This document shows positions 9,092 through 18,391 of a DNA stretch of 64,000 nt, piece by piece. A model generated the notes under the pieces. The model searched no databases. It was not told the origin of the DNA and saw only the letters and a program-made list of their open reading frames with translations. Positions within the stretch are counted from its first letter, which is position 1. Every line of letters begins with the position of its first letter. This DNA comes from Vicinamibacteria bacterium (GTDB lineage: Bacteria > Acidobacteriota > Vicinamibacteria > Vicinamibacterales > UBA8438): assembly GCA_022820825.1 (NCBI GenBank), contig JAJEEU010000062.1:60825-124824 (forward strand), written 5' to 3'. The position numbers and the translations under genes are program-made.

Positions 9092-9605
9092 CGCTCCGCT
9101 CCTGCGGTCCGCCGGGTTCGGGGACCGCGATCCGGGGCACGTGACCCCGCCTGTACACCATGAACGTGCGCTTGAACTCGATCACGACCTTGCCGTCCTG
9201 GTTGAAGCCGGTCGTCTTCACGGTCACGATGCCGACGTTGGAGCGCGACTTCGACTCGCGCTTGGAAAGCACCTCGCTGCGGGAATAGATGGTGTCGCCC
9301 TCGAATACCGGGTTGGGCAGGCGCACCTCGTCCCAGCCGAGGTTGGCCATGACGTTCCAGGACAGGTCGATCACGGACTGGCCGGTCACGAGCGCCAGCG
9401 TGAAGGTCGAATCGACGAGCGGCTTGCCGAACTCGGTCTGCGCCGCGTACGCGTGGTCGAAGTGGATGGCGTTGCTGTTCTGCGTGAGCAGCGTGAACCA
9501 GATGTTGTCGGCGGTGATCACCGTCCGGCCGAGCGGGTGGCGGTAGACGTCGCCCACCTCGAAGTCTTCGTAGACCCGTCCGGTCCAGCCCGCCTTGTAC
9601 CGCAT
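9084..9605 (-). CDS. MaoC-like hot-dog hydratase/dehydratase
   Basis: A 173-residue single hot-dog domain with the hydratase pattern: YEDFEVGD near the N-terminus, then DNIWFTLLTQNSNAIHFDHAYA (catalytic Asp/Asn and His) and a C-terminal strand FKRTFMVYRRG. It is close to mesaconyl-CoA hydratase/methylmalyl-CoA dehydratase-like proteins, which interconvert an unsaturated acyl-CoA and a hydroxyacyl-CoA. It is the first gene of the operon with the secreted amidohydrolase and the CitE lyase, supporting a hydration-then-cleavage route. The long leader upstream is packed with stem-loops (9606-9855). The substrate is inferred from context only. Confidence 0.85.
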   Translation of the reverse strand: MRYKAGWTGRVYEDFEVGDVYRHPLGRTVITADNIWFTLLTQNSNAIHFDHAYAAQTEFGKPLVDSTFTLALVTGQSVIDLSWNVMANLGWDEVRLPNPVFEGDTIYSRSEVLSKRESKSRSNVGIVTVKTTGFNQDGKVVIEFKRTFMVYRRGHVPRIAVPEPGGPQERSDG

Positions 9606-9855
9606 CTTCGTTAGATGGGGCTTCGCCCCAAACCCCCGCCGGCCACTCGCGGGGACCCCATCGCCCCACTCCGTGGCCGGCGGGCCGCGCCGTGCGCGGC
9701 CTGGGGACGGCTGACCTTCATGCTCGCCGTCCCCTTCTTTACTTCACCAACTCACCGTACTTCGCCGACTCACCGTTCGCCGGGGTGCCGGACCTATTCC
9801 TGCCCGGGTGCGCGGCGGCCTGCTCCTCGCTCACATATTCTCCCATGTTCGCTCG
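9606..9855. repeat. cluster of stem-loops and an 18-base tandem repeat
   Basis: Between the M16 peptidase end and the MaoC start lie several structures. One is a hairpin TGGGGC-TTC-GCCCCA (9616-9630). Another has perfect 12-base arms CCCGCCGGCCAC (9635-9646) and GTGGCCGGCGGG (9673-9684). A third has perfect 9-base arms GGGGACGGC (9703-9711) and GCCGTCCCC (9726-9734). There is also a direct repeat of an 18-base unit, TACTTCACCAACTCACCG (9740-9757) and TACTTCGCCGACTCACCG (9758-9775). No protein-coding frame is convincing. It looks like a REP-type palindromic region that would form the leader of the MaoC operon if transcription starts upstream of it. Confidence 0.7.
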
Positions 9856-9876
9856 TCACGCCTTGTCAGCCGGGCG
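9823..9876 (+). repeat. central fragment (copy A) of the dispersed ~165 bp element
   Basis: This stretch matches the middle of the element at 36594-36759: CTCGCTCACAT, a hairpin loop, then TTCGCTCGTCACGCCTTGTC and a GGGCG tail. Terminal inverted repeats are absent. The M16 peptidase reading frame ends inside it, so the last residues (ADKA) and the stop codon come from the repeat. Confidence 0.7.
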
Positions 9877-11229
9877 CTCGACGGGGTCACCGAAGCCGAG
9901 ATCCGTCAGGCTGTCGAGGACGTCCGGCCGCGAGCCGACCACTACCGCCACGAGACGGTCCGGATCCAGGTGCCGCGCCGCCGCGCGCCGCACGTCGCCG
10001 GCGCCAACCGCCGCCACGCGGCGCGGGAAATTCGCATGGTCGTCCGCCGGCAGCCCGTGCAGCGCGATCTGCACCCCGGCGCGCGCGAGTTGCGAGGCGG
10101 TCTCCACGGTGCGCGGGAAGCCGCGCGTCAGCGCCGCGCGCGCCACCTCCAGCTCGTGCCCGGACGGGGGCCGCGGCCCGCGGATGTCGGCCACCTCGCG
10201 CACCGCCTCCCGGAGGGCATCCACCGTGGACGCCGTCTGCACGCTGGTGTGCAGCCGGAACGGCCCACGTCCCAGGCGCCAGTCGAACCACGTCGACGCG
10301 CCGTACGTGTAGCCTTTCGCCTCGCGCAGATTCTGGTTGACGCGGCTGACGAACTGCCCGCCCAGCACCATGTTCAGCAGCAGCAGCGCGTGGTAGTCGG
10401 GCGAGCTCCGGGGCGGGCCGGCATGGCCCAGGCGAATCTCCGACTGCACCGCGCCGTCCCGCGCGACGAAGACCATCCGCTCCCGGACGGACGGCGGATC
10501 CGGCGGCGCGGCGGGCGCGGGGCGGCGATCTTCCGGGGAGGCCACGGCCGCCCACGCCTTCTGCGCCTCGGCGATCAGCGCATCCGGATCGGCGTCCCCG
10601 GCCGCCACCAGCGTCCACGGCGCCGCAGCGTAGGCACGCCGGTGAAAGGCCGCCACGCCGGCGGGCTCGACCAACCGCAAGGCCGGCTCCGTGCCCAGCG
10701 CCGGATGCCCGTACGGATGATTCCGGTACAACGCCTCCAGGAACCCGCGGTCGGCCAGCGGGCCCGGCGACTGGCGCTGCTGCCGGATGCGGTTGATGCG
10801 CAGGTCGCGCTCGCGGTCGACGTCTCCGGCATCGAGGCGCGGGCGCATGGCGACCTCGAACAGCAGCCGCAAGCCGGCGGCCACGTGCCGCGAGAGCAGG
10901 GTCAGGGCGATGACGGTCGCGTCGCTGCTCACCGCCGTCGTGAGCACGCCGCCAATCCGCTTCAGCGCGGTCGCGAGCTCCACCGCGGACAGCTCCGCGG
11001 TGCCTTCCGTGAACAGCTCCGCCGTCAGCGCCGCGAGGCCGGGCGCGTCCGGCGGGTCCGCCGCGGAGCCCGCGGGCAGCAGCAGATGGAGCGCCACCAG
11101 CGGCGCCCGGCGGTGCTCGGCCGCCCACACCACCGTCCCGCCGCCCAGGTCGGCCCGCTCGAACGCCGGCAGGGTGAACGCACGATCGGCGCCGGGCAAC
11201 GGCAGGCGCGTGCGATCTACGGCCGTCAT
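9856..11229 (-). CDS. M16B peptidase-like subunit without zinc motif
   Basis: This 457-residue protein has the two-lobed M16 fold pattern (PGLAALTAELFTEGTAELS near the N-terminus; later LRLVEPAGVAAFHRRAYAAAPWTLVAAGD, typical of the second domain). It lacks the HxxEH zinc motif, as do the non-catalytic partners of bacterial M16B pairs. It starts directly after the stop of the active subunit gene (TAG then ATG, no spacing), so the two are probably made together and form a heterodimer. Its C-terminal residues are encoded by repeat copy A. The usual role is degradation of peptides in the periplasm or cytoplasm; no signal peptide is evident here. Confidence 0.85.
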   Translation of the reverse strand: MTAVDRTRLPLPGADRAFTLPAFERADLGGGTVVWAAEHRRAPLVALHLLLPAGSAADPPDAPGLAALTAELFTEGTAELSAVELATALKRIGGVLTTAVSSDATVIALTLLSRHVAAGLRLLFEVAMRPRLDAGDVDRERDLRINRIRQQRQSPGPLADRGFLEALYRNHPYGHPALGTEPALRLVEPAGVAAFHRRAYAAAPWTLVAAGDADPDALIAEAQKAWAAVASPEDRRPAPAAPPDPPSVRERMVFVARDGAVQSEIRLGHAGPPRSSPDYHALLLLNMVLGGQFVSRVNQNLREAKGYTYGASTWFDWRLGRGPFRLHTSVQTASTVDALREAVREVADIRGPRPPSGHELEVARAALTRGFPRTVETASQLARAGVQIALHGLPADDHANFPRRVAAVGAGDVRRAAARHLDPDRLVAVVVGSRPDVLDSLTDLGFGDPVERPADKA

Positions 11230-12540
11230 CTATTTGGGATGGACCTGCACGGAGCCGGGTAGCGCCGCGGCCGTACTGCCGGCAGGCACGACGCTCAGGG
11301 CGATGCGGCCGTCCTGCCGCAGGCAGCGATCTGCCGTGCGGCGGAGCGCGGCCGCATCGGCCTCCGCGTAGCGGCGGCGATCGACCGGGCCGTAGCCCGG
11401 ATCCCCGGCAAGCACGTTGTACAGGTTGAGTTGATCGGAGCGTCCGCCGAAACCGCCCACTGTCTGCGTGCGGTACACGAAGTCGGCGTCGGCGCTCGTC
11501 CGCGCCCGCTCCATTTCGTCGTCGGCCGGCCCGTCTGCCTGGAGAATTGCAAGCTCGGCGGCGATCACCGCCTCGATCTCGGCCAGGTCGTGCCCCGGCG
11601 CCGCGGTGGCCGCGATGAAGAAGCTGCCGGCCAGCTCGCGCGAGCTCTGCGCGGCGGTCACGTCCGTCGCGATGCGCCGCTCGCGGACGAGCCGCTGGTA
11701 CAGGCGCGACGCCTTGCCGCCGCACAGCACCTCGGCAAGCAGGTCGAGCTCGGCGTCGCCCGCGGCGAACAGCGGCGGCGTGCGCCAGGCCAGGTACAGG
11801 CGCGGCAGCTCCACCCGGTCCACGAGCAGCAGGCGTCGCTCGCCGTCCGGGTCCGGCTCGTCCGGAACCGCGGGCGGAGGCGGAGGCGGCCCGCCGGGGA
11901 TCTCCTCGAAATGGCGGCGCACCTCGGCGAACGCGTCGGCGGCCCGCACGTCGCCAGCGACCGCCAGCGAGGCATTGGCCGGGTGGTACCAGGTCGCGAA
12001 GAACGCCTTGACGTCGTCCAGATCGGCGGCGCGGAGGTCATCCGGGTCGCCGATCGTCACCCAGTGGTACGGGTGCCCGGGCGGGTGCAGCGCCGCCATC
12101 AGCGCCATCGGCACGAGCCCGTAGGGCCGGTTCTCGTAGTTCTGGCGCCGCTCGTTCAGCACGACCTCGCGCTGCGTCTCGAACTTCTGCTGCGTGAGCG
12201 CCGGCAGGAGATATCCCATGCGGTCCGATTCCATCCACAGGGCGCGCTCGAGCGCTCCCGCCGGCACCACTTCCCAGTAGTTAGTGCGATCGGTACTGGT
12301 GGAGCCGTTCAGGGTCCCACCCACCTCCTGCAGCGGATGGAAGTAACCGCGGTCGAGGTGCGCCGACCCCTCGAACATGAGATGCTCGAACAGGTGCGCG
12401 AACCCGGTGCGCCCGGGCTGCTCGTTCTTGGAGCCGACGTGGTACCAGAGGTTGACGGCGACAATGGGACACCCGTGATCCTCGTGCACGATCACGTCGA
12501 GCCCGTTGTCCAGCGTCCGCTTCTCGTAGGCAATCTCCAA
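11230..12540 (-). CDS. M16B zinc peptidase, catalytic subunit
   Basis: The inverted zincin motif HLFEH in [19 protein letters not shown] marks this as the active partner of the pair with 9856-11229. Family proteins begin shortly before a T-LDNGL motif. In this frame the best-placed start is a TTG at 12540, with GGGAG about 11 bases upstream, giving 436 residues. An ATG at 12627 would add 29 residues but would overlap the divergent gene starting at 12618. The start is therefore uncertain. The enzyme would cleave small peptides or misfolded fragments in the dimer's chamber. Confidence 0.85.
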   Translation of the reverse strand: MEIAYEKRTLDNGLDVIVHEDHGCPIVAVNLWYHVGSKNEQPGRTGFAHLFEHLMFEGSAHLDRGYFHPLQEVGGTLNGSTSTDRTNYWEVVPAGALERALWMESDRMGYLLPALTQQKFETQREVVLNERRQNYENRPYGLVPMALMAALHPPGHPYHWVTIGDPDDLRAADLDDVKAFFATWYHPANASLAVAGDVRAADAFAEVRRHFEEIPGGPPPPPPAVPDEPDPDGERRLLLVDRVELPRLYLAWRTPPLFAAGDAELDLLAEVLCGGKASRLYQRLVRERRIATDVTAAQSSRELAGSFFIAATAAPGHDLAEIEAVIAAELAILQADGPADDEMERARTSADADFVYRTQTVGGFGGRSDQLNLYNVLAGDPGYGPVDRRRYAEADAAALRRTADRCLRQDGRIALSVVPAGSTAAALPGSVQVHPK

Positions 12541-12617
12541 GGCCGCGCCCGCTCCCGGCGAAACAGCAGGCCATTGTAGCAGCCTGTTGGGTGCTACGAT
12601 TACAGTCCGTGCCGACA

Positions 12618-13178
12618 ATGCAAGCACCCTCCCGCACGGCCCGCCAGACCTCCCGGGCCGCGTGTTGCGGCCTGCTGGCCGCGCTGCTGGCCGCCGCTTC
12701 CGCCGGCGCGCAAGTGGCGCTGCGCTACGACGCCCCGGCCGCGTGGATCGCCGTCGAGCCCTCGTCGCCCATGCGCGTGGCCCAGTTCCTGCTGCCCCGC
12801 GTGAACGACGACGCCGAGGACGCGGAGTGCGTCGTTTTCTACTTTGGCGGCGAAGGGGGCGGTGTCGAGGCCAACCTCGACCGCTGGACCAACCAGATGC
12901 TGCAACCGGACGACAGTCCGTCCGCCGACGTCGCCACGACGACCGGTTTCGAGGTCGCCGGCATGCCGGTTACGGTGCTCGAGGTACCCGGGATCTACGC
13001 GGCGGAGGTGGTTCCCGGCTCGAAGATGCGCTACTACAAGCGCGACTTCCGGCTCAAGGCGGCCGTGGTGGAAAGCCCGGACGGGCCCTACTTCTTCAAA
13101 TTGACGGGTCCGAGCCGCACCGTTGCGCGCTGGGAAGCCGATTTCGACACCCTCATCAACTCCGTCCGCCTCGAGTAG
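12618..13178 (+). CDS. secreted conserved hypothetical protein
   Basis: This 186-residue protein has a signal peptide (hydrophobic residues about 14-28, cleavage near AGA-QV). The mature part has the pattern [44 protein letters not shown] and [13 protein letters not shown] recognise this as a widespread conserved hypothetical of Acidobacteria and Planctomycetes, but no function is known. It is divergent from the M16 pair and convergent with the amidase gene, which ends 2 bases away. Confidence 0.72.
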   Translation: MQAPSRTARQTSRAACCGLLAALLAAASAGAQVALRYDAPAAWIAVEPSSPMRVAQFLLPRVNDDAEDAECVVFYFGGEGGGVEANLDRWTNQMLQPDDSPSADVATTTGFEVAGMPVTVLEVPGIYAAEVVPGSKMRYYKRDFRLKAAVVESPDGPYFFKLTGPSRTVARWEADFDTLINSVRLE

Positions 13179-13180
13179 CT

Positions 13181-14932
13181 TCAGGCGCCCGGACCGTCGA
13201 GGCTCGGGTGGCGGGTGTGCCACGCCGTCACCTGCTCGTACGCGCGGCACGCCTGCAGCAGCGCCGCCTCCTCGTAGAGGCGCCCCGTCAGCATCAGCGC
13301 CACCGGCAGCCCGTCGCGGAAGCCCGCCTTGAAGGCCAGCGCCGGGTGTCCGGTCAGGTTCGTCATCGTCAGGCTCGCGCTGAGCGCCGGAGTGACGATC
13401 AGGTCGAATTGGCTCATCAGGGCGTCGAGCTCCCTGCCGAGCAGCGTCCTGGCGCGCTGGGCGCGTATGTACTCGACCGCCGGAATGAACCGCGACGCGC
13501 GGAACACGTTCGGCCAGGCGTCGGGCCCCTGGTCGGTCAACCGGTCGACGCCGCCGCTGCGCGTCAGGTCGTCGAACGCCGCCGCCGCCTCCGCGTTGAG
13601 GATCACGCGCAGCGCTTCCGCGGGGAAAGCCGGCAGCTCGATCGGCTCGAGCGTCAGGCCCGCGCGCCGCAGGTCGTCGAGCGCCGCCCGCTGCACCTCC
13701 ATCTCGCGCGCCGCGGTCCGCGACTGTCGCAGCAGTCCGGCGAACGGCGAGCGCCGGAACTCGTCTTCCACGTAGCCGACGCGCAGCGCCGCCGGATCGA
13801 ACTGCCGGGCCCACAGGAACGGCGCGTCGACCACGGTCTCGTCCCGGCCGTCGGGCCCGTAGATGGCGTTGAAGACCAAAGCACAGTCTCCGGCGGTCCG
13901 GCACATCGGCCCGATCTTGTCCATGGTCCAACTGAGCGCCATTGCGCCGTGACGGCTGACGCGGCCGTACGTCGGGCGCAGTCCCGTAACGCCGCAGGCG
14001 GCCGACGGCGAGATGATGGAGCCGAGCGTCTCCGTACCGACCGAGAAGGCGACCAGGCCCGCGGCGGTGGCCGCCCCCGGCCCGGCCGACGAGCCGCTGG
14101 AACCGCGGGCGGGCGCCCAGGGATTGCGCGTCATGCCGCCGAACCAGACGCTGCCGCGCGCGAGCGCACCCATCGACAGCTTGGCGACGAGCACCGCGCC
14201 GGCCGCGTCCAACCGCTCGACCACGGTGGCGTCCTGGTCGATGATCTGCTGCTCGTACGGGCGGGCGCCCCAGGTCGTGCGGGCGCCGCGCGCCGCGAAC
14301 AGGTCCTTGGCCCCCCACGGGATGCCGTGCAGCGGCCCGCGGTAGCGGCCGGCGGCGATTTCGCGGTCCGCCTCCGCCGCCTGCGCCAGTGCACGCTCCT
14401 CGGTGAGCGTGACCACGCAGTTGAGCCCATCGCCGTAGCGCCGCAGGCGGTCCAGATAGAGGCGCGTCAAGTCGAGCGAGGTCACCTGGCGGCGCTCGAC
14501 CAGTTGCGACAGCTCCGTCACGGGCAGCAGCGCCAGGCGGTTGAAATCGGACGGGACGGCGGTCGCGGCGGACCTTTCGATCCCGAGGTCGGCATTGGGG
14601 GTCGCGGGGCCCTCCGGCCGGTAGTTGCTGCGCCAGGGCCGGAAGGTGAAGGCCGGCGGCACGTCGGCTTCGATGGCGAGCTGCCGCAGCTCGCCGTAGC
14701 GCCGCCGGTTGCGCGCCGCGTCCGGGCGCAGGAGATCACGCTCGGCCGCGGTGAATTCGAGTCCCGCGAGCGACGCGGCGCACGCGACCGGATCCTCGAC
14801 GGCGGGCGGGCCGGGCTGTGTCGACTCGGCAACCGCCGGCCACATCCCGGCCGCGACGCCGGCCGGCGCGGCGCGGAGAAAGTCGCGGCGGCGGAACCCC
14901 GGGGTGCGCGAACGTGGTCCGGATGCAATCAT
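13181..14932 (-). CDS. Tat-exported amidase (amidase signature family)
   Basis: This 583-residue protein has the amidase signature triad: Lys in GAKDLFAARG, and the Gly/Ser-rich block RGSSGSSAGPGAATAAG carrying the cis-Ser and nucleophile Ser, followed by GTETLGSIISPSA. The N-terminus RRRDFLRAAPAG is a twin-arginine signal, so folded enzyme is exported. The start at 14932 places the Tat motif at residues 13-18. About 110 residues precede the canonical amidase start, longer than usual. Family members hydrolyse a wide range of amides, and the substrate here is unknown. The upstream FMN reductase ends 50 bases before it on the same strand. Confidence 0.87.
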   Translation of the reverse strand: MIASGPRSRTPGFRRRDFLRAAPAGVAAGMWPAVAESTQPGPPAVEDPVACAASLAGLEFTAAERDLLRPDAARNRRRYGELRQLAIEADVPPAFTFRPWRSNYRPEGPATPNADLGIERSAATAVPSDFNRLALLPVTELSQLVERRQVTSLDLTRLYLDRLRRYGDGLNCVVTLTEERALAQAAEADREIAAGRYRGPLHGIPWGAKDLFAARGARTTWGARPYEQQIIDQDATVVERLDAAGAVLVAKLSMGALARGSVWFGGMTRNPWAPARGSSGSSAGPGAATAAGLVAFSVGTETLGSIISPSAACGVTGLRPTYGRVSRHGAMALSWTMDKIGPMCRTAGDCALVFNAIYGPDGRDETVVDAPFLWARQFDPAALRVGYVEDEFRRSPFAGLLRQSRTAAREMEVQRAALDDLRRAGLTLEPIELPAFPAEALRVILNAEAAAAFDDLTRSGGVDRLTDQGPDAWPNVFRASRFIPAVEYIRAQRARTLLGRELDALMSQFDLIVTPALSASLTMTNLTGHPALAFKAGFRDGLPVALMLTGRLYEEAALLQACRAYEQVTAWHTRHPSLDGPGA

Positions 14933-14982
14933 GGCGGTACCTCTGTGCGTCGCGGCGTGTTGCGAGCTGCGGGGAACGGCGC

Positions 14983-15564
14983 TCACGCCGGCCGGCCGGC
15001 CGGCCCGGCCGCGGCATGCAACCAGTCCAGCGCGCGCGCCAGGTCGACGGCGGCAGCGGCCAGTTGCTCGACGCGCTCCCGCAGCGGATCCGTCACGGCG
15101 CCGCTCTCGTCGAAGTCCTCCTTCACGGCGTAGACGAAGCGCGGGACGACAAGGCTCCGGAAGTCGAACATCAGGCTGTTGGCCAGGCCGATCGGCGCCA
15201 TGTAGCTGCGGCGGCCGCCGGCCGTGCACAGGAAGCCGACCGGCTTGTCGCTCCAGGCCGCTCCGGTCAGCTCCACCAGGTTCTTTGCGGCGGCGTTGAC
15301 GTCGTAGTTGTAGATTGGCGACGCCACGAGCAACGCGTCCGCTGCCTGTATCCGGCGGGTGAGCGGCTCGACCGACGGATGGTCGTAGCAGTCTCCCCCG
15401 TCGCACAGCGGCAGATCCCACTCCTGCAGGTCGATCAGTCCGGCGCTGACGCCCCGGCGCCGCAGTGCGGCAACCGCGGCCTCGGCCAGCACGCGGGAGC
15501 GGCTCGTGGCGCTGAGCGAGCAACTGACTACCAGGACGGTGGGCGGCTCGGCGGCGGCGGACAT
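14983..15564 (-). CDS. NADPH-dependent FMN reductase, flavodoxin-like
   Basis: A 193-residue flavodoxin-fold protein. VVSCSLSATSRSRVLAE forms the phosphate-binding loop, SPIYNYDVNAAAKNLVEL the second FMN loop, and CTAGGRRSYMAPIGLANSL the third; these are typical of the NADPH-dependent FMN reductase (SsuE/ChrR-like) family. It supplies reduced flavin or reduces quinones or metals in the cytoplasm. It is divergent from the operon starting at 15623 and upstream of the Tat amidase, which may share its transcript. Confidence 0.85.
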   Translation of the reverse strand: MSAAAEPPTVLVVSCSLSATSRSRVLAEAAVAALRRRGVSAGLIDLQEWDLPLCDGGDCYDHPSVEPLTRRIQAADALLVASPIYNYDVNAAAKNLVELTGAAWSDKPVGFLCTAGGRRSYMAPIGLANSLMFDFRSLVVPRFVYAVKEDFDESGAVTDPLRERVEQLAAAAVDLARALDWLHAAAGPAGRPA

Positions 15565-15609
15565 GGCGCGTCGGACAACCGACCCGCGCAGTATAGCCGC
15601 AGCGGATGC

Positions 15610-15615
15610 TACCAT
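15610..15615 (+). promoter_or_regulatory. -10-like box TACCAT, leaderless start
   Basis: TACCAT is followed after exactly seven bases by the ATG at 15623, the geometry expected when transcription begins at the start codon. No ribosome-binding site lies between. No clear -35 is seen. Confidence 0.4.
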
Positions 15616-15622
15616 CACCCGC

Positions 15623-16456
15623 ATGGCGACTCGCGCGATCATCCTGGTCGGCGCCTTGCTCGCGGCCGCCGCCCATCCCGCATCCTTCCAGCCCCGGTCC
15701 GCTCCGGAACCCGTCCCGGACGTGGGTGAGCTCATGAAGATTGTGGTGGACCGCTACGTCGAGCAGGAAGAGCGCGGCGCCGAGCTGCATTACGAGTCTC
15801 GGATCCTCACGACCGTTCACTCGCTCGACAAGGAGCTGGAGGTGACGGAGACCGAGACGCGGCTGCACCACCGCTACCCGCTCGAAGGAGAGTTGTACGA
15901 GGAGCTGGTCGAGCTCGACGGCGAACCGCTCGACGCCGACGACCTGGACGACGAGCGCGAGCGACGCGAGGAATTCATCCGCGAGGTGCGGGAGCGAGAG
16001 GAAGACGACGACCCGATCGAGACGAACGACGACCGCGAGATCGAGGTTGAAACCCTGATGGACCGCTACGAAGCGACCATCACCGGAGTCGAGACGATCG
16101 ACGGCGAGCCGTGCTGGGTGATCTCGTTCGCGCCACGTGCCGGCAAGCTGCCGGAGAAGACTCGCATGGACCACATGCTTAACCGCTCCGCCGGCACTCT
16201 CCACGTGACGCAGCGGGACTACGGCGTCAGGCTCATCGAATTCCGCATTCGGCAGCCGACCCGTTACTTCTTCGGAATCGCGACCCTGCGGCATGCGGCC
16301 GGCCGGCTCGACTTCGAACGGGTGGAACCCGAAGTCTGGCTGCCGCAGCGCTTCGCCTTCGCCATGGAACTGCGGGTGCTGTTTCGCACCAGCCGGCAGC
16401 AGATCGTCCGCGAATGGGTTTCGCGCGAGCGGCTGGCGGAGGCCGCCGCCGACTGA
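15623..16456 (+). CDS. secreted protein, possibly LolA-like fold
   Basis: This 277-residue protein has a signal peptide (residues 1-20) and a long, very acidic middle (about 100-140, rich in DDE and ERE). Its C-terminal half, with GVETIDGEPCWVISF, GTLHVTQRDYGVRLIEFRI and a closing strand pattern, resembles the outer-membrane lipoprotein-sorting (LolA-like) fold; this is a fold guess, not a family match. It starts the operon with the multihaem cytochrome c (3-base gap) and may bind or position a partner in the periplasm. Confidence 0.65.
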   Translation: MATRAIILVGALLAAAAHPASFQPRSAPEPVPDVGELMKIVVDRYVEQEERGAELHYESRILTTVHSLDKELEVTETETRLHHRYPLEGELYEELVELDGEPLDADDLDDERERREEFIREVREREEDDDPIETNDDREIEVETLMDRYEATITGVETIDGEPCWVISFAPRAGKLPEKTRMDHMLNRSAGTLHVTQRDYGVRLIEFRIRQPTRYFFGIATLRHAAGRLDFERVEPEVWLPQRFAFAMELRVLFRTSRQQIVREWVSRERLAEAAAD

Positions 16457-16459
16457 GCG

Positions 16460-18388
16460 ATGGCCGTGCGCCCCGTTCTGCCGGTTGCGGCGATTGTGCT
16501 CGCCGCGGTCGCGCTCGGCGCCGCGGCCGTGTGGACGCGCACGCCGTTCGTCCCCGAGGAGCGCGTGGCGCACCGCCCCATCCAGGCCGCCGCGGACGGC
16601 TACGTCTCTTCCACCGCCTGCAAGGCATGTCATCCGGCGCAGTACGCAACGTGGTACGGCTCCTACCACCGCACGATGACCCAGGTCGCCACGCCGGAGA
16701 CGGTCGTCGCCGACTTCGACGGCGTGGTGGTGGATGACGTGCACGGGGACCCGATGCGCCTCGAACGGCGCGGCGGCGAGTTCTGGGCCGAGTTCAACGA
16801 CCCCGGGGCGGAGGGGCCGGAGAGCGAGCGCCCCCGCATCACCCGCCGGGTCGTCATGATCACCGGCTCGCACCACCAGCAGATCTACTGGTACGCGACA
16901 GGCCACGAGCGCGCGCTCAATGTGCTGCCGGGGGTGTACCTGATTGCCGACGGCCGCTGGGCGCCGCGCAGCGCCGTGGTGCTCCACCCGCCCAACCAGG
17001 CGGTGTCGACCGTCAACGGCCACTGGAACGCGGTGTGCATCGCCTGCCACACGACGTTCCCGCGCACTCGATTCGACACGCCGTTCCTGTCCGAACCCAT
17101 CGAACAGCAGGCGGTCGACACCATGACCGGGGAGTTCGGCATCGCCTGCGAAGCGTGCCACGGCCCCGGCGCGGAGCACGTCCAGGCCCATCGCAACCCG
17201 CTGCAACGCTACGCCCTGTACCTCGGCGACCGGCCCGACCCGACCATCGTGCAGCCGGCGCGCCTCGACCCGAACCGCTCGTCGCAGGTGTGCGGGCAGT
17301 GCCACAGCGTGTGGGAGTTCTACGACGCCGACGGAGAGCGGCGGGCCAACAGCGACGGTCTTCCGTACCGGCCGGGAGACGAGCTGCGCGACACCCGCTT
17401 CATGCCGCAGCCGATGGCGCAGCGCGACTCGCCGGCGCTGGCCGCTTTCGTCGAGCGCGACCCGGCGTTCGTGACGGGCTCGTTCTGGTCCGACGGCATG
17501 ATCCGCGTGTCGGGCCGCGAGTACAACGGCCTGATCGACTCGCCCTGCTACAAGGACGCGACCGAGGCCGCCCGGACGCTCTCGTGCTACTCGTGCCACA
17601 CGATGCACAAGACGCCCGACGATCCGCGGCCCATCGCCGAGTGGGCCGCGACGCACCAGGTGTCGGCGGGCAAGGACGGCAACGACGCCTGCCTGGCATG
17701 CCACGACCTGCCGGAGGACGGCGTCACGGAGCACACCCGCCACGCGGCGGATTCGTCCGGCAGCGCCTGCTACAACTGCCACATGCCGTACACCTCGTAC
17801 GGCCTGCTCAAGGCGATCCGCAGCCACACCATCAGCAGCCCGTCGGTCGCCGAAAGCGTGCAGACCGGCCGCCCGAACGCCTGCAACCTGTGCCACGTCG
17901 ACCGCACGCTGGCGTGGACCGGCGCGGCGTTGCAGGAATGGTACGGCCAGCCGCTGCCGCCGCTGAGCGCTGACGAGCGGTCGGTGTCGGCCGCGCTGCT
18001 GTGGGCCATGAAAGGCGACGCCGGACAGCGCGCGCTGGCGGCCTTCGCGCTCGGCTGGGCGCCGGCCCAGGAGGCGTCCGGCACGAGCTGGATGGCGCCC
18101 TACCTCGCCGAGCTGCTCAACGACCCGTACGAGGCGGTGCGCTACATCGCCTACCGTTCTCTGCGCACGGTGCCCGGCCACGCCGGCCTGCAGTACGACT
18201 ACGTGGCCGGCCGCGAGGCGCGGGTGGCGGCCGCCCTGCCGGTGCTCCAGGCGTGGCAGCAGCGCGCGTCGCAACGGACGCGGCGCGACCCCGCGCTGCT
18301 GGTGGCCGATGACGGACAGCTCATGGTCGACCGGATGATGGGCATCCTGCGGCAGCGCGACAACCGGCCGCTGTTCCTGAGGGAGTAG
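16460..18388 (+). CDS. octahaem c-type cytochrome
   Basis: The 642-residue protein holds eight CxxCH motifs: CKACH (C54), CIACH, CEACH, CGQCH, CYSCH, CLACH, CYNCH and CNLCH. A hydrophobic signal-anchor occupies residues about 7-24. The last ~150 residues, after the haems, are helical and HEAT-like (LLWAMKGDAGQRALAAFALGW; YEAVRYIAYRSLRTV). Similar proteins are annotated as cytochrome c554-like or tetratricopeptide/HEAT multihaem proteins with electron-transfer roles in the periplasm. It lies between a secreted protein and a small membrane protein with 3-base gaps, so the three probably form one electron-transfer unit. Confidence 0.85.
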   Translation: MAVRPVLPVAAIVLAAVALGAAAVWTRTPFVPEERVAHRPIQAAADGYVSSTACKACHPAQYATWYGSYHRTMTQVATPETVVADFDGVVVDDVHGDPMRLERRGGEFWAEFNDPGAEGPESERPRITRRVVMITGSHHQQIYWYATGHERALNVLPGVYLIADGRWAPRSAVVLHPPNQAVSTVNGHWNAVCIACHTTFPRTRFDTPFLSEPIEQQAVDTMTGEFGIACEACHGPGAEHVQAHRNPLQRYALYLGDRPDPTIVQPARLDPNRSSQVCGQCHSVWEFYDADGERRANSDGLPYRPGDELRDTRFMPQPMAQRDSPALAAFVERDPAFVTGSFWSDGMIRVSGREYNGLIDSPCYKDATEAARTLSCYSCHTMHKTPDDPRPIAEWAATHQVSAGKDGNDACLACHDLPEDGVTEHTRHAADSSGSACYNCHMPYTSYGLLKAIRSHTISSPSVAESVQTGRPNACNLCHVDRTLAWTGAALQEWYGQPLPPLSADERSVSAALLWAMKGDAGQRALAAFALGWAPAQEASGTSWMAPYLAELLNDPYEAVRYIAYRSLRTVPGHAGLQYDYVAGREARVAAALPVLQAWQQRASQRTRRDPALLVADDGQLMVDRMMGILRQRDNRPLFLRE

Positions 18389-18391
18389 GCG

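Noticed and set aside
9740..9775. Possible CRISPR-like direct repeats
   Set aside because: Only two adjacent 18-base units without spacers.
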